Position numbers and translations under genes: made by a program. Shown in pieces: positions 8,747 through 9,751 of a stretch of 9,751 bases of DNA. The notes beneath the pieces were generated by a model. That model had not been told where the DNA came from, did not search any database, and saw only the letters and a program-made list of their open reading frames with translations. Source of the DNA: Weeksellaceae bacterium (lineage in GTDB: Bacteria > Bacteroidota > Bacteroidia > Flavobacteriales > Weeksellaceae); NCBI GenBank assembly GCA_028698395.1, contig JAQVDG010000046.1, forward strand, positions 1-9,751. Reading direction: 5' to 3'. Numbering within the stretch: position 1 is the stretch's first letter; the number at the start of each line of letters is the position of its first letter.

Positions 8747-8875
8747 ATGAATGAAGAAGTTGAAAAAATAGTCGGGACGACTTTAGATGGATTTCAATGG
8801 GGAATTGCAGCTGCAGCAGTGGTTTTATTAATCTATTTTATTTTGAAAAAAGCAGTTAAAAAGAAAAAACCGTAA
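8747..8875 (+). CDS. Small single-span membrane protein, 42 residues
   Basis: An ATG at 8747 opens 42 codons ending at TAA (8873-8875). The N-terminal third is acidic and polar (EEVEK near the start). Residues about 17-33 form one hydrophobic span (GIAAAAVVLLIYFIL), followed by a strongly basic tail (KKAVKKKKP). By the positive-inside rule the tail would be cytoplasmic and the N-terminus outside. This polar-hydrophobic-basic order and a perfect -7 promoter box 4 bases upstream argue that it is real. I do not recognise the family. It lies between divergent metG and a TerB-J co-chaperone gene whose start is 94 bases on behind its own -7 box, so it is probably monocistronic. The competing ATG at 8751 in another frame gives only six codons. 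Confidence 0.68.
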   Translation: MNEEVEKIVGTTLDGFQWGIAAAAVVLLIYFILKKAVKKKKP

Positions 8876-8944
8876 GAATTTGTATAAAATAAGCGGTAAA
8901 TATTTTACACTATAAATTTAAACAGACACTAAGGCTTAAATTCC

Positions 8945-8952
8945 TATTTTTG
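8945..8952 (+). promoter_or_regulatory. Candidate -7 box of the TerB-J gene
   Basis: TATTTTTG matches TAnnTTTG exactly and lies 17 bases before the TTG start at 8970. A matching TTG at the right distance upstream is not clear, so the promoter is tentative. A short inverted repeat (GTAAA-TAT-TTTAC, 8896-8908) lies further upstream and is too weak to call a terminator. Confidence 0.35.
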
Positions 8953-8969
8953 CCCTTCATTTATTTATT

Positions 8970-9704
8970 TTGTACAGTATAATTGGTGCCATAGCAGGTT
9001 TTGTTTTGTCTGGTTTTCGTTTTATCGGAGCAGCAATAGGATATATTGTAGGATTTTTAATCGATAAAAATCAAACTTTTTCAAAACAAAATCCACGACA
9101 TTATTATAGAAAACACAATTCTGCTCAGGATTTTACTACTATGTTGATGGTTTTGACAGCAGCTGTAATGCGCGCTGACGGTAAAACTTTAAAAGTTGAA
9201 TTGGATTATGTAAAAGATTTTTTCAGAAGAAATCTTGGTAATCGTTTTCAGGTTTCTCATTTGCAAATGCTGAAACATTTTTTGAATGTTCCGAATATTC
9301 CTTTGGAAAAAATTTGTCGGGATATTCGAGAAGTAACTAAAATGGAAGACCGAATTTTAATTCTTCATTATTTGTTTGGAATTGCAGCAGCAGACGGTTC
9401 AATTTCAAATTCGGAATTAAATGTAATTCAGCGGATTGCTCATTATTTAGGAATTTTTGAATACGATTTTATTAGTGTCAAAAGTATGTTTGTTCATAGT
9501 GTAAATTCAAATTATAAAGTTTTGGGAATTGAAAAATCCGCTTCGGATGCTGAAGTGAAAAAGGCTTATCGTGAACACGTACTTCGTTATCATCCTGATC
9601 GTGTGGTGCATTTAGGTGAAGAACACCAAAAGGGTGCTAAAGAACAATTCCAAAAAATCCAAGAAGCTTATGAAAATATAAAAAAGGAGAGAGGAATGAC
9701 CTGA
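8970..9704 (+). CDS. DjlA-like co-chaperone: N-terminal glycine-rich membrane region, TerB domain, C-terminal J domain
   Basis: A 244-residue protein in three parts. Residues about 4-31 are hydrophobic and glycine-rich, with glycines at 6, 10, 15, 20, 24 and 28, probably a membrane anchor or hairpin. Residues about 52-165 form a helical TerB-like domain, with MRADGK (67-72) and a second AAADGSIS segment in the repeated acidic pattern typical of TerB. Residues 181-241 are a J domain with the HPD motif at 208-210 (RYHPDRV), which stimulates the ATPase of DnaK-type Hsp70. This is the architecture of DjlA-type membrane-tethered co-chaperones. The start is TTG: the frame is open only from 8940, has no ATG there, and the TTG gives a complete N-terminal anchor. 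The next internal ATG is near 9140, already inside the TerB region. The stop is at 9702-9704, and no terminator hairpin is visible after it. Confidence 0.88.
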   Translation: MYSIIGAIAGFVLSGFRFIGAAIGYIVGFLIDKNQTFSKQNPRHYYRKHNSAQDFTTMLMVLTAAVMRADGKTLKVELDYVKDFFRRNLGNRFQVSHLQMLKHFLNVPNIPLEKICRDIREVTKMEDRILILHYLFGIAAADGSISNSELNVIQRIAHYLGIFEYDFISVKSMFVHSVNSNYKVLGIEKSASDAEVKKAYREHVLRYHPDRVVHLGEEHQKGAKEQFQKIQEAYENIKKERGMT

Positions 9705-9751
9705 TTTTTTGATAATACAAAACCTAAACACTTCATTTTGTCACTAATTTG

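Overview
The window reads as a stretch of a Flavobacteriia-type (Bacteroidota) chromosome. It is AT-rich with short intergenic gaps, the proteins have Flavobacteria-like character, and several genes are preceded by the Bacteroidota promoter pattern (TTG or TTTG, about 19-20 bases, then TAnnTTTG). No rRNA, tRNA, CRISPR array, insertion sequence or integrase was seen.

Layout. Positions 1-2587 (minus strand) hold a two-gene unit: a family 5 peptide-binding lipoprotein, whose stop overlaps the start of a type II NADH dehydrogenase that runs out of the window at base 1. Positions 2588-4693 look accessory. After a 331-base non-coding stretch with promoter-like boxes and an imperfect hairpin comes a stand-alone PD-(D/E)XK nuclease-like protein with a DUF5655 C-terminus. 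It is followed by an overlapping mazE/mazF-type toxin-antitoxin pair with a promoter/operator just upstream. Positions 4694-6620 (plus strand) are a tight housekeeping operon: LD-carboxypeptidase (murein recycling), uracil phosphoribosyltransferase (pyrimidine salvage) and YraN/UPF0102. Positions 6625-8661 (minus strand) encode methionyl-tRNA synthetase, convergent with yraN and only 4 bases away. Divergent from metG are a 42-residue single-span membrane microprotein (8747-8875) and a DjlA-like TerB-J-domain co-chaperone (8970-9704).

How it fits together. Most of the window is core metabolism and cell maintenance: respiratory NADH oxidation, peptide binding, peptidoglycan and base salvage, tRNA charging and chaperone help. 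The section most likely acquired by transfer is the nuclease-like gene plus mazEF. It lies in a 2.3-kb stretch without a single CCGG tetranucleotide, although that tetranucleotide is frequent in the genes on both sides. No clearly new multi-gene system is evident. The items most worth following up are the nuclease-like/DUF5655 gene beside the toxin-antitoxin pair, the microprotein with a possibly leaderless transcript, and the mazEF operator.
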